A stretch of DNA of 55,136 bases from Flavobacterium sp. (lineage in GTDB: Bacteria; Bacteroidota; Bacteroidia; Flavobacteriales; Flavobacteriaceae). The stretch lies in contig CP051546.1 in assembly GCA_012837155.1 (NCBI GenBank), forward strand, positions 225,338 through 280,473, read 5' to 3'. The translations under genes and the position numbers were made by a program. Positions within the stretch are counted from its first letter, which is position 1, and each line of letters opens with the position of its first letter. The notes beneath the pieces were generated by a model. The model had not been told where the DNA came from, made no database searches, and saw nothing but the letters and a program-made list of their open reading frames with translations. Positions 46,393 to 55,136 of this stretch are shown in pieces.

Positions 46393-48086
46393 CTTTATTT
46401 GACCGTTGTGCTTAATGGTAATTTCTTTTTTCAAGCCCATAAGCATCGATATGTCGTAATTTTCCAACCAATTCACACATGGTTTTTCGTGTTCGGCATA
46501 AATTTGTTTAGGTGATTTGTTTATTTTTGAATGCTTGCGGGAGTAATAACTGTATGGAGTAGCATTGTACCATTCCATGGCTTGTTCTCCCACGGCTATT
46601 GCCGCTTGCAAATCAAATCCTGCCGCACGGGCTTCTTTCTTTATTCGTGCCAAATATTCGGGGCTTCGGTGTGCCGAGAGTTCCCTCGACTGGATTCCTT
46701 GTCCGTAATAATGTTTGTCATGTGTAAAATCACGTCCTGCAGTGTTCCAAAGAAACGTTCTACCGCCGCCTTGCCTGTGGCTTTGTGCGTTTTGGTGAGT
46801 TTTACTCCTATCGTTTTCATTCTCTCAAATAACAATTCCCATTCGGTGGTGTTGTGTCCAGGGAAACGGTCATAAGCCAATTCATAAGGCAAATGTCCCG
46901 CTGTTTCTACTGCCATTTTCAGGGCGTTGAACACGCTCCAACGGTTTTCACTGTAATCAAAGAATGCCCTAGAATACAACCACTGTGCACGTCTCTAACT
47001 ACAATCACAAAAAGGAAAGCATCGGAGGTCTTTTTTGTTCCGTCCTCGGCAATTTCTACGCGTTTGTGCGATATAATGTTGAGCCTCGTGGCATCTATTT
47101 GCCAACAATCGCCTGCGTTTATCGCTCCCTCCATCGGAATATAACCCTCGTGGATAAAAGCCTTTCGGCTTCCTGACCCAAATCGTTTTGAGGCGGTCAA
47201 GAATTTAATCTCATGTTGCTCGTAAACGTTTGTCCCAAACCAACGACGGCTTGGTACTTTTTTGCCCTGCAAAATGCAGTTTTCCGTGATTACCCTTGTG
47301 ATGTGTTCGTTGCTATAATTGCTATCCATAGAGCGCAATTGTATTGCCCAAGACAAAACCTGCGGATCATCATGCACCAAGGCATTATTATTACCTTCTC
47401 TGGGTAATTGTACCAGCTCTGCAATGGCTTGTCCGCCATTGCGAACGGCATCTATCTTTTGTTTGAAAATGCGGTAGTTTTTAGGCAGATACTGCATGCC
47501 CATTTTTTCTATTACCGCCACTATATCTCTATATCCCGTGTCGCCTTTCATATCGGGATTGTCCTCGATATAATTAACCCCAAACTCTACCGCCGCACAG
47601 GCTTTCGCCAAAGCGATACGGTGCTCTTTTTTATAATCGGCGTAACAATGGAGGTAATCCTCATAAGTATTGTTTAAAACGCCTTTAAAATAACTTTCAA
47701 ATACCTTGTTATCTTCGGCTTTCTTTTGGTTTTGGAAACTTTGAACCAAATGGTCTTTGTCGCCAAACATTTCACGATAACAATTCGGGGAATGGTTCGG
47801 AATAAAATCCAAATCATAATAAAACTGTCCCTGCTGTTTGGTCCATCGCCACGCTTTGCCAGATGCAGGCATGAATTTTGCCTTGTGGTACGTGGCTGGG
47901 ACGGATTTTTTGTATCTATCTCGACTGTGAGTTCTTAAATACCTTTCTTTTATTCCAGTAACTTCAACGACCAATTGTTCAGAAATCCACACTTCCGGTG
48001 CAGCTTCTTTGCGAATGATGATGTCGTTGTGTTTGAATTTCATGGTTTATTTTAGTATTTGTAGTTGAAATGTAGATTTTTTAGTT

Positions 48087-48124
48087 CCCGCCGTGGTGTC
48101 GGAACCACGCTAAGCCGTGGCGGG
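48087..48124 (-). other. tRNA 3'-half-like hairpin, copy 2
   Basis: On the minus strand AAATCCCGCCACGG, then CGTGG-TTCCGACA-CCACG (T-arm-like) and GCGGGAAC; CCCGCC also pairs with GGCGGG. Same layout as 42371-42419 and next to a transcription border (between transposase A and the 148-residue gene), so it may also act as a terminator. Confidence 0.4.
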
Positions 48125-48171
48125 ATTTTTCACTATATTTGAAGTCTCAATTAAAATAGTAGTGGATTGGT

Positions 48172-48618
48172 TTAAATGTCTTTTTTTACGTCTTTAATAA
48201 TTCGAAGCATTGCATCAGTAAACCATTTTTCGAACTCTTCTTTGGAGTCTTTGGTTATTTCCTCGATAATAAGATCCCCTTTATGTATCGCACCAATATT
48301 GACGACAATTGGCTGTTTTTCGGTTTGAACCTCTGTTTTACGACTGTTTTGGGTTTTGCAAGGACAATCCTTTGCGAAGTACCTAGAACAATGATTAATA
48401 GCCTGCATCATGGCAAAATCCCAGTCGGTATTTGTTGGTTCAGCTCTACTAGTCATTGCTCTATAACTTTCAAACCTTGGCTTAATAATTTCTTCGAATG
48501 ATTCATGTACCGCATGGGCAAGTGCCCTGTGTGTTACATTGCTTACTTCTCTAATTACACCGAAATTAACTAGGTTGACAAATAGTTTTTCAATATTGAT
48601 TTTTGTGTGTTTTTCCAT
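48172..48618 (-). CDS. Hypothetical early protein
   Basis: 148 residues, intact: starts MEKHTKINIEKLFVNLVNFG, has HCSRYFAKDCPCKTQ (two cysteines close together) and ends WFTDAMLRIIKDVKKDI. It lies between the Ner-like gene and transposase A. A role in early control is possible from place only. Confidence 0.5.
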   Translation of the reverse strand: MEKHTKINIEKLFVNLVNFGVIREVSNVTHRALAHAVHESFEEIIKPRFESYRAMTSRAEPTNTDWDFAMMQAINHCSRYFAKDCPCKTQNSRKTEVQTEKQPIVVNIGAIHKGDLIIEEITKDSKEEFEKWFTDAMLRIIKDVKKDI

Positions 48619-48631
48619 TTTTTATTGGGTT

Positions 48632-48879
48632 TCAAAGTTGTTTTAAATTTCCTTTTGCGGTTGTGCTCGGATTAATCCTTTGCAATATTTTAGCTTGTTC
48701 GGCGTCTAATTTTTTTGTGAGGTCTTTATATTCCGCTCGAATCTCATCAGAGGCTTTGCTATGAGCCTCATTGCTTACACATCTGCGGATATAACTATCA
48801 GCATATCCATATTTTTGTGATAATGCTTTACAACTGTAGTGTTATACTTGTTGTACTTTTTTTCTCTACTTTTGTACAT
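48632..48879 (-). CDS. Ner-like DNA-binding regulator, one frameshift
   Basis: First gene of the early operon, about 82 residues once repaired. It starts MYKSREKKYNKYN; after a shift in the first third the frame reads SCKALSQKYGYADSYIRRCV (a helix-turn-helix) and then DEIRAEYKDLTKKLDAEQAKI. Place, size and helix-turn-helix match Ner, which represses the repressor and early promoters in Mu. Start at 48879 follows the promoter below. Confidence 0.6.
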
Positions 48880-48905
48880 TGTCTTGATTGTTTTATTTAT
48901 TGAGA

Positions 48906-48935
48906 CAAATATATACGCTTTTTATCGCTTAACAA
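48906..48935 (-). promoter_or_regulatory. Early promoter of the prophage
   Basis: On the minus strand TTG, 19 bases, TATATTTG: an exact consensus match, 27 bases before the Ner-like start. The spacer holds two near-direct repeats (TACGCTT and ATCGCTT on the plus strand) that could be repressor sites, since the repressor gene starts at 48943 in the opposite direction. Confidence 0.7.
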
Positions 48936-48942
48936 AATATTT

Positions 48943-49895
48943 ATGCAACAAATATCGCCTATAAAAGAAAGAATCATGCAATATCTTGGTTTAAAAGATA
49001 TTACGAAATATAAATTTTACCAAGAAAGTGGTATAACGCGAGGCGTTTTAGATAAAGAGAGCGGTATTAGCGAAGACAATACGGCGAAATTTATCGCCTA
49101 TGCTAAAGACGTTAATTTAATGTGGTTAATGACTGGCCATGGGGAGATGTTAAAGCAAAAGGAAGATGTTTTTTTGACTGCTAAAAATGGGGACAAAAAT
49201 GGGGACATTTCCGACCCAAAACCAAATATACAAATTTCGGAGGGTAAGATTTCGGGCGAAAGCCACGGTATGACTGGGATAGATGACAAAAAAAAGGGGT
49301 AGCGAAATAACCACAGATAAGGATTCTATCCTTTCATGGAACAGTAAAGAAGATAGTCTTTACAACAACATGCCAAAAGTTGTTACCGTAAATGAAAGTG
49401 GAAAAAAATAATGTAGTATTGGTACCTAATAAAGCGGCCGCGGGTTATCTGCTAGGATATGGCGATACTGAATTTGTACAGTCTCTACCAACCTTTAGTT
49501 TACCTAATATTCAAAATGGTACTTTTAGAATGTTTCAAGTTTCAGGACATTCAATGTACCCTACAATTAGTGATGGCTGTTATGTGGTTGGGGAATGGAT
49601 TGAAAATTGGGCAGACATCAAAGACAATCGTGTATATGTAATTGTTAGTGATGATGGAATATTAATTAAACGTGTTTTAAACCGTTTAAAAAAATATGAT
49701 AATCTGTATTTAAAATCAGATAACAGAAAAGAGTATCCGAATATTTCACTTAAACCACATGAAATAAAAGAAATCTGGGCGGTCAAAATGCATCTTTCTT
49801 TTGATTTACCCGACCCGTCAGTTCTTTATGATAGGATGAATGATTTAGAGGCGGAAATAGAGCACGTAAAATCACTCTTGAATACCAAAAATTAA
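48943..49895 (+). CDS. S24/LexA-type phage repressor, two frameshifts
   Basis: Lysogeny repressor of about 317 residues. N-terminal DNA-binding part: MQQISPIKERIMQYLGLKDITKYKFYQ, then DKESGISEDNTAKFIAYAKD and LMWLMTGHGEM, as in Bacteroidota CI-like repressors. Linker then shifts near 49296 (A run) and near 49402 (A run). The C-terminal S24 protease has Ser in VSGHSMYPTISDG and Lys in GILIKRVLNR, so it should be cleaved in the SOS response. Read as one gene because the sense is continuous across both shifts. Confidence 0.85.
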
Positions 49896-49996
49896 ACTTT
49901 TTTTGATATTACTTTAATTAAATTCCAAAAATTCACTTTCAATTAAGATCGTTTAAAGCTAGCCTTTTTTGAAAGGTTGTTTTTGTTGGGGTTGTT

Positions 49997-50022
49997 GGTG
50001 TATGTTTGGTTCTGCCCCTTAT
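49997..50022 (-). repeat. Right terminal inverted repeat of the prophage
   Basis: Reversed, it starts ATAAGGGGCAGAACCAAA and then CATACAC; 21 of 25 positions match the left end. Confidence 0.82.
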
Positions 50023-50027
50023 AAATA
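50023..50027. repeat. Target duplication at the right prophage border
   Basis: AAATA, second copy; see the left copy at 10111-10115. Confidence 0.85.
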
Positions 50028-50676
50028 AAAATAACAAAACAAACACTCATAAATTTTTTAAAAGAGACTAAAATATAAATGGATAAGATGCCGTAAATCT
50101 TTGAAAAAAAAACGTTGTGAGAGCGCTTTTCTAAATTCAAAAAAGGAATTGGATAAATTGTCACAATTAAATCAGGAACAATACATTGACTTATATTACG
50201 GTGACGCAAGTCATTTTAGTTTAGTGCCGAATGTTCCGTATGCTTGGCAAGCTGAAGGAGAACCTATTTTATTGCCTGCAATTCGGGGGAAAAGCGTAAG
50301 TGTTTTTGGTTTAATGAATACATTGGGTAATTTGGTTTTTGATATTTTTGAAACAACAATAAATTCTGAAAAGATGATTGTCTTTTTTGACAAATTTGTT
50401 GAGAATATAACTAAAAAAACAGTTGTGGTTTTGGATAACTCTTCGCTTCATACCAGTAAGAAATTCAAAGAAAAAATCAAAGAATGGGAAGAGTTAGATT
50501 TACTTATTTATTTTATTCCACCTTACTCGCCAGAATTGAACTTAATTGAAATCTTGTGGAGATTTGTTAAATATAAATGGTTAAAATTTGAGGCTTATAC
50601 TTCATTTGAAAATTTAAAATTGAACCTAAATGATGTTTTGAATGGGTTTGGAACAAAATGTATTATTAATTTTTAG
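50028..50676 (+). pseudogene. IS630-A transposase, C-terminal part
   Basis: Starts with KITKQTLINFLKET directly after the duplication, shifts once in an AAAA run near 50072, then KYKWIRCRKSLKKKRCESAF. DDE core: first Asp in LYYGDASHFSLVPN, second in VVVLDNSSLHTSKK, and Glu in PPYSPELNLIEILWRF. The N-terminal part is at 9760-10115. Confidence 0.9.
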
Positions 50677-50684
50677 AATGTACT
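50028..50684 (+). mobile_element. IS630-A, right part
   Basis: Continues IS630-A after the prophage and ends with an inverted repeat (…TAATTTTTAGAATGTACT), followed by the TA target copy at 50685-50686. Confidence 0.88.
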
Positions 50685-50686
50685 TA

Positions 50687-50742
50687 CCAAGACAAATTTT
50701 ACTGATTTTTATATCGGTATTTGGGAAAGTGGTGTATTTCAT
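50687..50742 (-). pseudogene. Aldo/keto reductase, first codons cut off by IS630-A and prophage
   Basis: MKYTTFPNTDIKISKICL reads from the ATG at 50742 down to the TA at 50685-50686; joined to 9683 it continues GTMTFGQQNTEAEGH. The first strand and the xxxLGTMTFG pattern are those of aldo/keto reductases. Confidence 0.9.
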
Positions 50743-50929
50743 AAATTTTATGCTAAAAAGTTTGGGAGCAAATGTAAAGTTTAGATTGATAATTAGTCAT
50801 TCCTTAAAAACTCACTTTTTGAGTTTTTAGATTTTTTATCAAAAACACATTTGCAAAAATATGCATTAAAAATTCGAGACAAAGAATAAATTGTGCTTTG
50901 ATATGGTTAAACCTCATTTTTAGATTGTA

Positions 50930-51960
50930 ATGCGAATCAAGGGTTAAAATATTAGTCCAATAAAAGCGGCAGCAATTTTTCCAAATAGATGAACCAGTAA
51001 CCCCTTGCTAGACCTAACTTTACTTGCTTTTTGAATATCAGTTTTAACAATCAACCAATTAAAAAGAGATTCTATGGGCTGTCTAACTCTTGATACTGCT
51101 TTGGAAAATAAATCATCGGCTGCTTTATCCCAGTTTTTATTTGTTGACATTGTCCTTTGATTGCTTTAACTGGTGTAATCATAATTGAATTTTTCTCTTG
51201 TTCTAATTCAGAAAAAAAATCCTCGTTAATGTATATTTTATCTCCAAAGAATTTTCTGTTTGTTTTTTTCTGACCACGCTTCTTTGAAAACCGTTAAATC
51301 ATTGACAGATGCAGGTGTTATTTGAATTTCTTCAGGAAAAGGAATTTTATTTTCTCGTCTAAAAGCTAATGCATGAAGCTTCACTCCATAATAATACATG
51401 CTTTTTGTAGAACAATACCCTTTATCGGTCAAGTCTTTTGCTACCTTTCCATTTCGTTTACCAGAGCAAGTGATTATTGGCATCGAATCCAGTAAACTTT
51501 GATCAGTTAAGCAATCCCAAGGTAAAAAGTCTTCAAATAATGAAGCTGAAAAACGTCGAAAAGCTTCTGATAATTGATTAAGACGATTAGAAAAACCAGC
51601 ATATGAGCCAAGTCTTGGAAACCAATCATGTAAATAATCACAAGCATATTTATGAATTTGTTTGATGCTAAAACGTTGTTCTTCTTGAACTGTGAATAGG
51701 TATATGGTCATAATTTCTTGATCTGTTAAATCTTGTTTATGGTTGTTGCTGAAACGTTCGCAAGTGTATTTTAAATCTTTTTCAAATCTGTCACAGATTA
51801 TGGAATATATTTTTACTAATTTTAGGGCTTTAAGCTGATTAATCATATATTTAAACGTGCGTTAGATACACTATAAATATACTGATTATCAGCTTATTAT
51901 TCTAATTTTTACAAAGAAATTTCTTTCTTTTTTAATGTTTTTTCAACCCTTGATTCGCAT
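50930..51960 (-). mobile_element. IS982-family element nested in the IS5/IS1182-type element
   Basis: 1031 bp with perfect inverted ends ATGCGAATCAAGGGTT and AACCCTTGATTCGCAT, flanked by TTGTA at 50925-50929 and 51961-51965. Confidence 0.92.
50944..51846 (-). CDS. IS982 transposase, frameshifted
   Basis: About 300 residues. N-terminus INQLKALKLVKIYSIICDRF, then the DDE core (first Asp in PIITCSGKRNG region, GYCSTKSMYYYGVKLHALAF, PEEIQITPASVNDLTVF). After the frame ends at 51238 the sense goes on in other frames (FFGDKIYINEDFFSELEQEK, then the last part VRQPIESLFNWLIVKTDIQ), so at least two single-base shifts. The C-terminal RQPIESLFNWL block is typical of IS982. Confidence 0.82.
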
Positions 51961-53308
51961 TTGTAACCAATACCTGCTAAAAGTGCATTATTAATATCTC
52001 CAGCCACGCCTTTGAGGAAATTTAATCCTAAAGCGTGGTTTCTTTTTAAATGGGATATTGTTGGTTCTATTGCCGCTCTGGCTCTAAATCTTTTTCGGGC
52101 AACGTCTTGTTTGTATCTTGATTTTTCTTTTGTGTTTTTTGGGATTACTATTTGTGTATTTTCAACTTGTGTGACACCTCTAAATCCTCTGTCTGTACTT
52201 GCTATTGTTGGTCTTGTACCTCCAATTTGCTCTCTAACTCGCTGGCTTTGTGCTAATGATTCTTCTAAGGTTTTGCTATCGTGAGGATTGCCTGAAAATC
52301 GTTTTATTGAGGTAATGACTCCTGTTTTTCGACCTCTTGTTACCGCTACTTTTGTTCCAAATTCATACGCTTTATGAGCTTTCCCTTTTGCTATACAGGC
52401 TGTTTGAGGTTCGTGTAAACTGTATATTTTTTCCTTGCTGTTTCTTTCCTGAGTGAGTACTTTTTTGTAATTGCTAAATTCTGTTTCGTATTGTTTTAAA
52501 ATTTCTTCAGGCAACTTGCGTTCCAATTCTCGAACGACTCGCTTACCAATGGTTCGCAACTTTTTTCGCGCCATTATAGCTTTCTTTTTTCGTTTGGGAT
52601 GATGTCCAAAATAAGCATCCCGAAGATGTTGTTTGGCTACCCTTTTATAAGTTTGTCTTTGTTTAACTCCTTCTTTTTCAGCTATTTTTGTACAATTGTC
52701 AATTACCTTTTTAGCTAATTTGGCATCGGTTGGAAAAGTAATATTTTTTTCTTGAACAGTGGTGTCAATCTGAACTTCCTTTCATTTTTCGCCTCTGGAT
52801 GCAAGGCTACTGTTTGACTTAAAATAAATTCTAATCCTTTCTCTTTCAGTCTCTTTCTAAAATGAACAAACTCACTCGGGTCAAAAGGTTGCTTGTTTTG
52901 AAAAAAATCTTCTCCTGTAAAATATTGCCAATAAGGGTTTTCTATCCAACGTTCAACTACAGATTCATCACTCTCTTTAAACATCTCTTTTAACAGCAGT
53001 AAACCTGCTATTTTTCTAATCGGAATAGAGGGTCTTCCTTGCTCTGAATATAGGTTTTGGAACTCAAACTCCATTTTGACCAATCAAGCTCCCCTGCGAG
53101 TTTTACCAAGGATGCTCAAGGTTTATAAGATCTGTCAGCCTAGTCTGAAATAAATTTTGCTGAAAATTCGGTTTTATTTTACCTAACATATTGCCACTTT
53201 TTTATACCTAAATATACACTTTTTGGCAATTTAACTTAGTGTTTTTAAGTTGTTTTTATCTACAAGTTATTAACAATCAATCTGTTGTGTCATATTTAAG
53301 GATTGACT

Positions 53309-53637
53309 AATTAGACCTAATAAGACACTTTATTAAAACAAAAAAACCCAGTCAAATAATGACTGAGTTTTTATGCTATTAACTAACCAAAAAAATATAA
53401 ACTTTAAAATTTATATATGATAAAGGAAGGAAACCACCCCTTCCAGTTTTCGAGTACAAAGATAAGTAACAACCTAATTATTTTTTAGCAAAAAATAAAG
53501 TTTAACATAACATTTGCAAGGGGTTAGCTTGTTTGTGGTTATTTTTTTCACATCGTATAAAAAAAAGACGTTTTTACTGTATTTCTCGCAATTTTTTGTG
53601 GTGCTCTAAAATAAAAAATGTTAATTTTTTTTTGGAA
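53309..53637. other. Intergenic stretch without a gene
   Basis: 329 bases between the IS and the patatin-like gene. It holds one hairpin with T run (AACCCAGTCA and TGACTGAGTT, about 53346-53374), a possible terminator for the leftward gene, and AT-rich sequence otherwise. No reading frame looks coding. Confidence 0.55.
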
Positions 53638-55136
53638 TTAAAACCAAAATCCAATGCTAAACCAAGTATATCCTTTTGCATTTTCAGGAGACCACGAATA
53701 TTTAACCTCTACTGGGCCTATAATAGTTTCTAATCCATAACCCACAGCATAACCAGAGTATTTGGGTAATGTAAGCCAATCTAAGGTTTGAAAAAGATTA
53801 TTCTCTAAGTTGGCATAGTTTGCAGTAAAATTCAAATGATTTTTTTTCAATATTTCATAATCGATGGTTACAGAAGATTTTAAATAGCTATTTGCCGCCA
53901 AACTCAAAAAATCATAACCATAAAAATGCTTAATATTATCGATGGTATTATAGCCATATCCTCCCAAAACGAAATCAAAAAAGGACACGCTTTCTCCGCC
54001 TATGCTGAGTCCTCCTTCTGCTTGAACTTTTAAGGTGGTTTTTTTAAAAAGGGTTGTTGCTATCCCAAGTTCTGTTTTTGCTATCGAAAAAGGATTAAAT
54101 TTTTTAGTGTAATTTGAAGAAAATAAATACGATTGAATGTCTCCTGAAAAATACCATCCTTTTTTAGGAAAATACTTTTTATCAAAAGAATCATACTTCA
54201 TATAACCAAAGACACTTATATAATCGCTTTTGTCTATAATTGGGGATGTGCCAGCAAGTGTTTCAGATCGAATATCTAATAATTTGAGTTCGACTCCCGT
54301 TCCTAATAAGAATTTTTGTGCGAATAAGGTTTGAAAGTAGGCTTGATTCGTTAAGTCTGAAAAATCTACATTGATAGATTTTATATTGGCATCATCTAGT
54401 TGTAATCCAGCGATTTCTTTAGTTACATTTTTATTAAATTTATTGAATTGGGATTTAAAACCAAAGCTCCAATAAAATCCGTTGTCAATATAATAATCTA
54501 AATTGTATCTAAAATTATCTCCAAGAACGACATCTAAGGAGGTTATATCGTTTTTAAAAAAAGTTTTTTTCTGAGTTAAATTGACCAAAATCCCACTTTT
54601 AAACAAGTCATCATAGTGCAATCCGAATTTCAAAAATGTTTTATTTGTACTTTCCTTCACGGTTAATACTAAATTGTCCTTTGCATGGTCTTCCTCCAGC
54701 GAATAGCTTATTACACTAAAATTTTGTGTGGCGTTTAGATTGTCTATGCCTTTTTTTAAGTTGGCATAACTAATCTCGTCTCCTTCTTCAAAGGGTAATT
54801 TTCCTTTCACATATAGCGGTGTATAATTTTTTAAATCGTTTACGATAATTTTATTAATATGAAGACTATCCGATTGTAGTTTTAAGTTGTTTTTTTACAA
54901 AATCTTTTTGTTTCCATATTTTTGTAGTTGTTCATAAACGGCAAAAGCCGCTTCTTCTCCTTTTTAAGGATTTCGGCTCCTTGACTAAAGGATATGATTC
55001 CATAATCTTTAATGTCTGGTTTTATATAAATATCAGTATCCTTTATTTTTTTCTTCATTTTTTCGATGGTCTGGATTGCCGAAATTTGCCCCAAAATCCT
55101 TGTGGCATCCTTAAGCCGATTCCGTTCTAATAAACC
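53638..55136 (-). CDS. Patatin-like phospholipase with Omp85-type barrel, C-terminal part, frameshifted
   Basis: The window holds the POTRA-like link and the C-terminal beta-barrel; the patatin catalytic domain would lie beyond the right edge. Link: GLLERNRLKDATRILGQISA, then DIYIKPDIKDYGIISFSQGA and, after indels near 54960 and 54890, DSLHINKIIVNDLKNYTPLY. Barrel: AGYAVGYGLETIIGPVEVKYS, with alternating strands to a C-terminal aromatic (FSIGFWF), the signal for outer-membrane assembly. Flavobacteria have such PlpD-like proteins of about 740 residues; the call is by that resemblance. Confidence 0.7.

Larger units (their letters stand above)
44496..48043 (-). pseudogene. Phage transposase A (MuA-like), split by an ISL3 element
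   Basis: DDE recombinase that moves the phage. N-terminal part (48043 to 46393): DNA-binding start MKFKHNDIIIRKEAAPEVWI, then the rve core with DCWQIDATRLN, RDVHSG, ELAYDRFPGHNTTEWELL and the Glu in KAAVERFFGTL; two single-base shifts near 46935 and 46650. C-terminal part (44980 to 44496): the beta-barrel and tail (YKVEDYDIYSKVDKVILSYD, then HNKIAVEKQRLKEINERKE). Removing the ISL3 element and one CTTTATTT restores KHNGQIKTEIHNIEY in frame. With the IS in place the protein is cut after the catalytic core, so the prophage should not transpose. Confidence 0.92.
10116..50022. mobile_element. Mu-like transposable prophage (about 39.9 kb)
   Basis: Complete by its ends, damaged inside. The left end reads TATAATCGGCAAAACC and the right end, reversed, ATAAGGGGCAGAACC; over 25 bases the two ends agree except for four positions, then both continue AAA.ATACAC. 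The content follows Mu gene order: repressor/Ner, transposase A and B, DUF3164, gp16-like, terminase, DUF935 portal, MuF, gpG, protease/scaffold, gpT-type capsid, sheath, tube, tape measure, baseplate, fibres. Transposition, not site-specific integration, is shown by the short target duplication, the MuA/MuB genes and the absence of an integrase. Three IS elements lie inside it. Confidence 0.95.
50804..53189 (-). pseudogene. IS5/IS1182-type (DUF772) transposase, split by IS982 and frameshifted
   Basis: N-terminus MLGKIKPNFQQNLFQTRLTD (53189), then the DUF772 part YSEQGRPSIPIRKIAGLLLL and FEFQNLY, DDE core with TRPTIASTDRGFRG and the Glu region RFRARAAIEPTISHLKRNHAL. Shifts near 53105 and 52775. 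The C-terminal end after LLAGIGY is separated by IS982; across it the sense continues NLKMRFNHIKAQFILCLEF to a stop at 50804. Confidence 0.82.
50795..53308 (-). mobile_element. IS5/IS1182-type element, carrying a nested IS982
   Basis: Inverted ends AGTCATTCCTTAAA and, reversed, AGTCAATCCTTAAA, each next to AATT (50791-50794 and 53309-53312), a 4-bp duplication. It landed about 50 bases before the reductase start codon, so it also removed that gene's promoter region. Confidence 0.85.

Noticed and set aside
10116-50022. Diversity-generating retroelement, as in the Bacteroides Mu-like Hankyphage
   Set aside because: No reverse transcriptase motif and no template/variable repeat pair was found near the fibre genes.
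10116-50022. Site-specific integrase and att sites
   Set aside because: No integrase gene; the borders show transposition with a short duplication.
1-55136. CRISPR array
   Set aside because: The only regular repeats (38595-38748) have a 10.5-base period and no spacers.

Overview
The window is AT-rich DNA from a Flavobacterium-like member of the Bacteroidota. The host genes (radA, panC-panD, a short glycogen synthase, a DUF4270 lipoprotein), the GLDN-free AT-rich spacers and promoters of the form TTG-N19-TAnnTTTG all fit this. One 39.9-kb Mu-like (transposable) prophage fills most of it.

Layout. 1-8643: host genes: DUF4270 lipoprotein and glycogen-synthase-like gene (minus), panC, panD, an esterase, radA and an AsmA-like/GT51 transglycosylase (plus). 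8702-9683: most of an aldo/keto reductase gene (minus). 9684-10115: left part of an IS630-family element (called IS630-A). 10116-50022: the prophage. 50028-50684: the rest of IS630-A. 50687-50742: the missing first codons of the aldo/keto reductase. 50795-53308: an IS5/IS1182-type element with an IS982 element nested inside it. 53638-end: a patatin/Omp85-like protein. The history can be read base by base: IS630-A jumped into the reductase gene (TA duplication), then the phage jumped into the IS630-A transposase gene (4-5 bp duplication, AAATA/AATA, with about 25-bp imperfect inverted ends).

Prophage plan. Divergent transcription starts near 31.7 kb. Rightward (plus): small and large terminase, gp36-like, portal, MuF, gpG and a connector-like gene. 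Leftward (minus): protease/scaffold, major capsid, a lysis cassette (coiled-coil membrane protein, CHAP endolysin, one-piece spanin), sheath, tube, tail chaperone with a -1 slippery site, tape measure, hub, spike, wedge, baseplate J, tail fibres, and at the far left end a DNA adenine methylase-like and a thymidylate-synthase-like gene where Mu carries mom. The right end carries the immunity and early block: an S24 repressor (plus) facing a Ner-like gene, then transposase A, an AAA ATPase (MuB-like) and small replication/early genes (minus). Between early and head blocks sits a cargo island: an SPFH protein, and a Panacea (DUF4065) antitoxin with a small membrane protein, preceded by a helically phased array of GTAWAYA repeats and bracketed by two near-identical terminators.

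The prophage is probably immobile: IS1182 splits the baseplate J gene (8-bp duplication), an ISL3-type element splits transposase A (8-bp duplication), and a second IS630 sits between two tail genes. Separately, single-base indels, mostly in homopolymers, break many genes of all origins (host, phage, IS). I read these as mainly sequencing or assembly error, so frameshifted genes are described as one gene across the shift.
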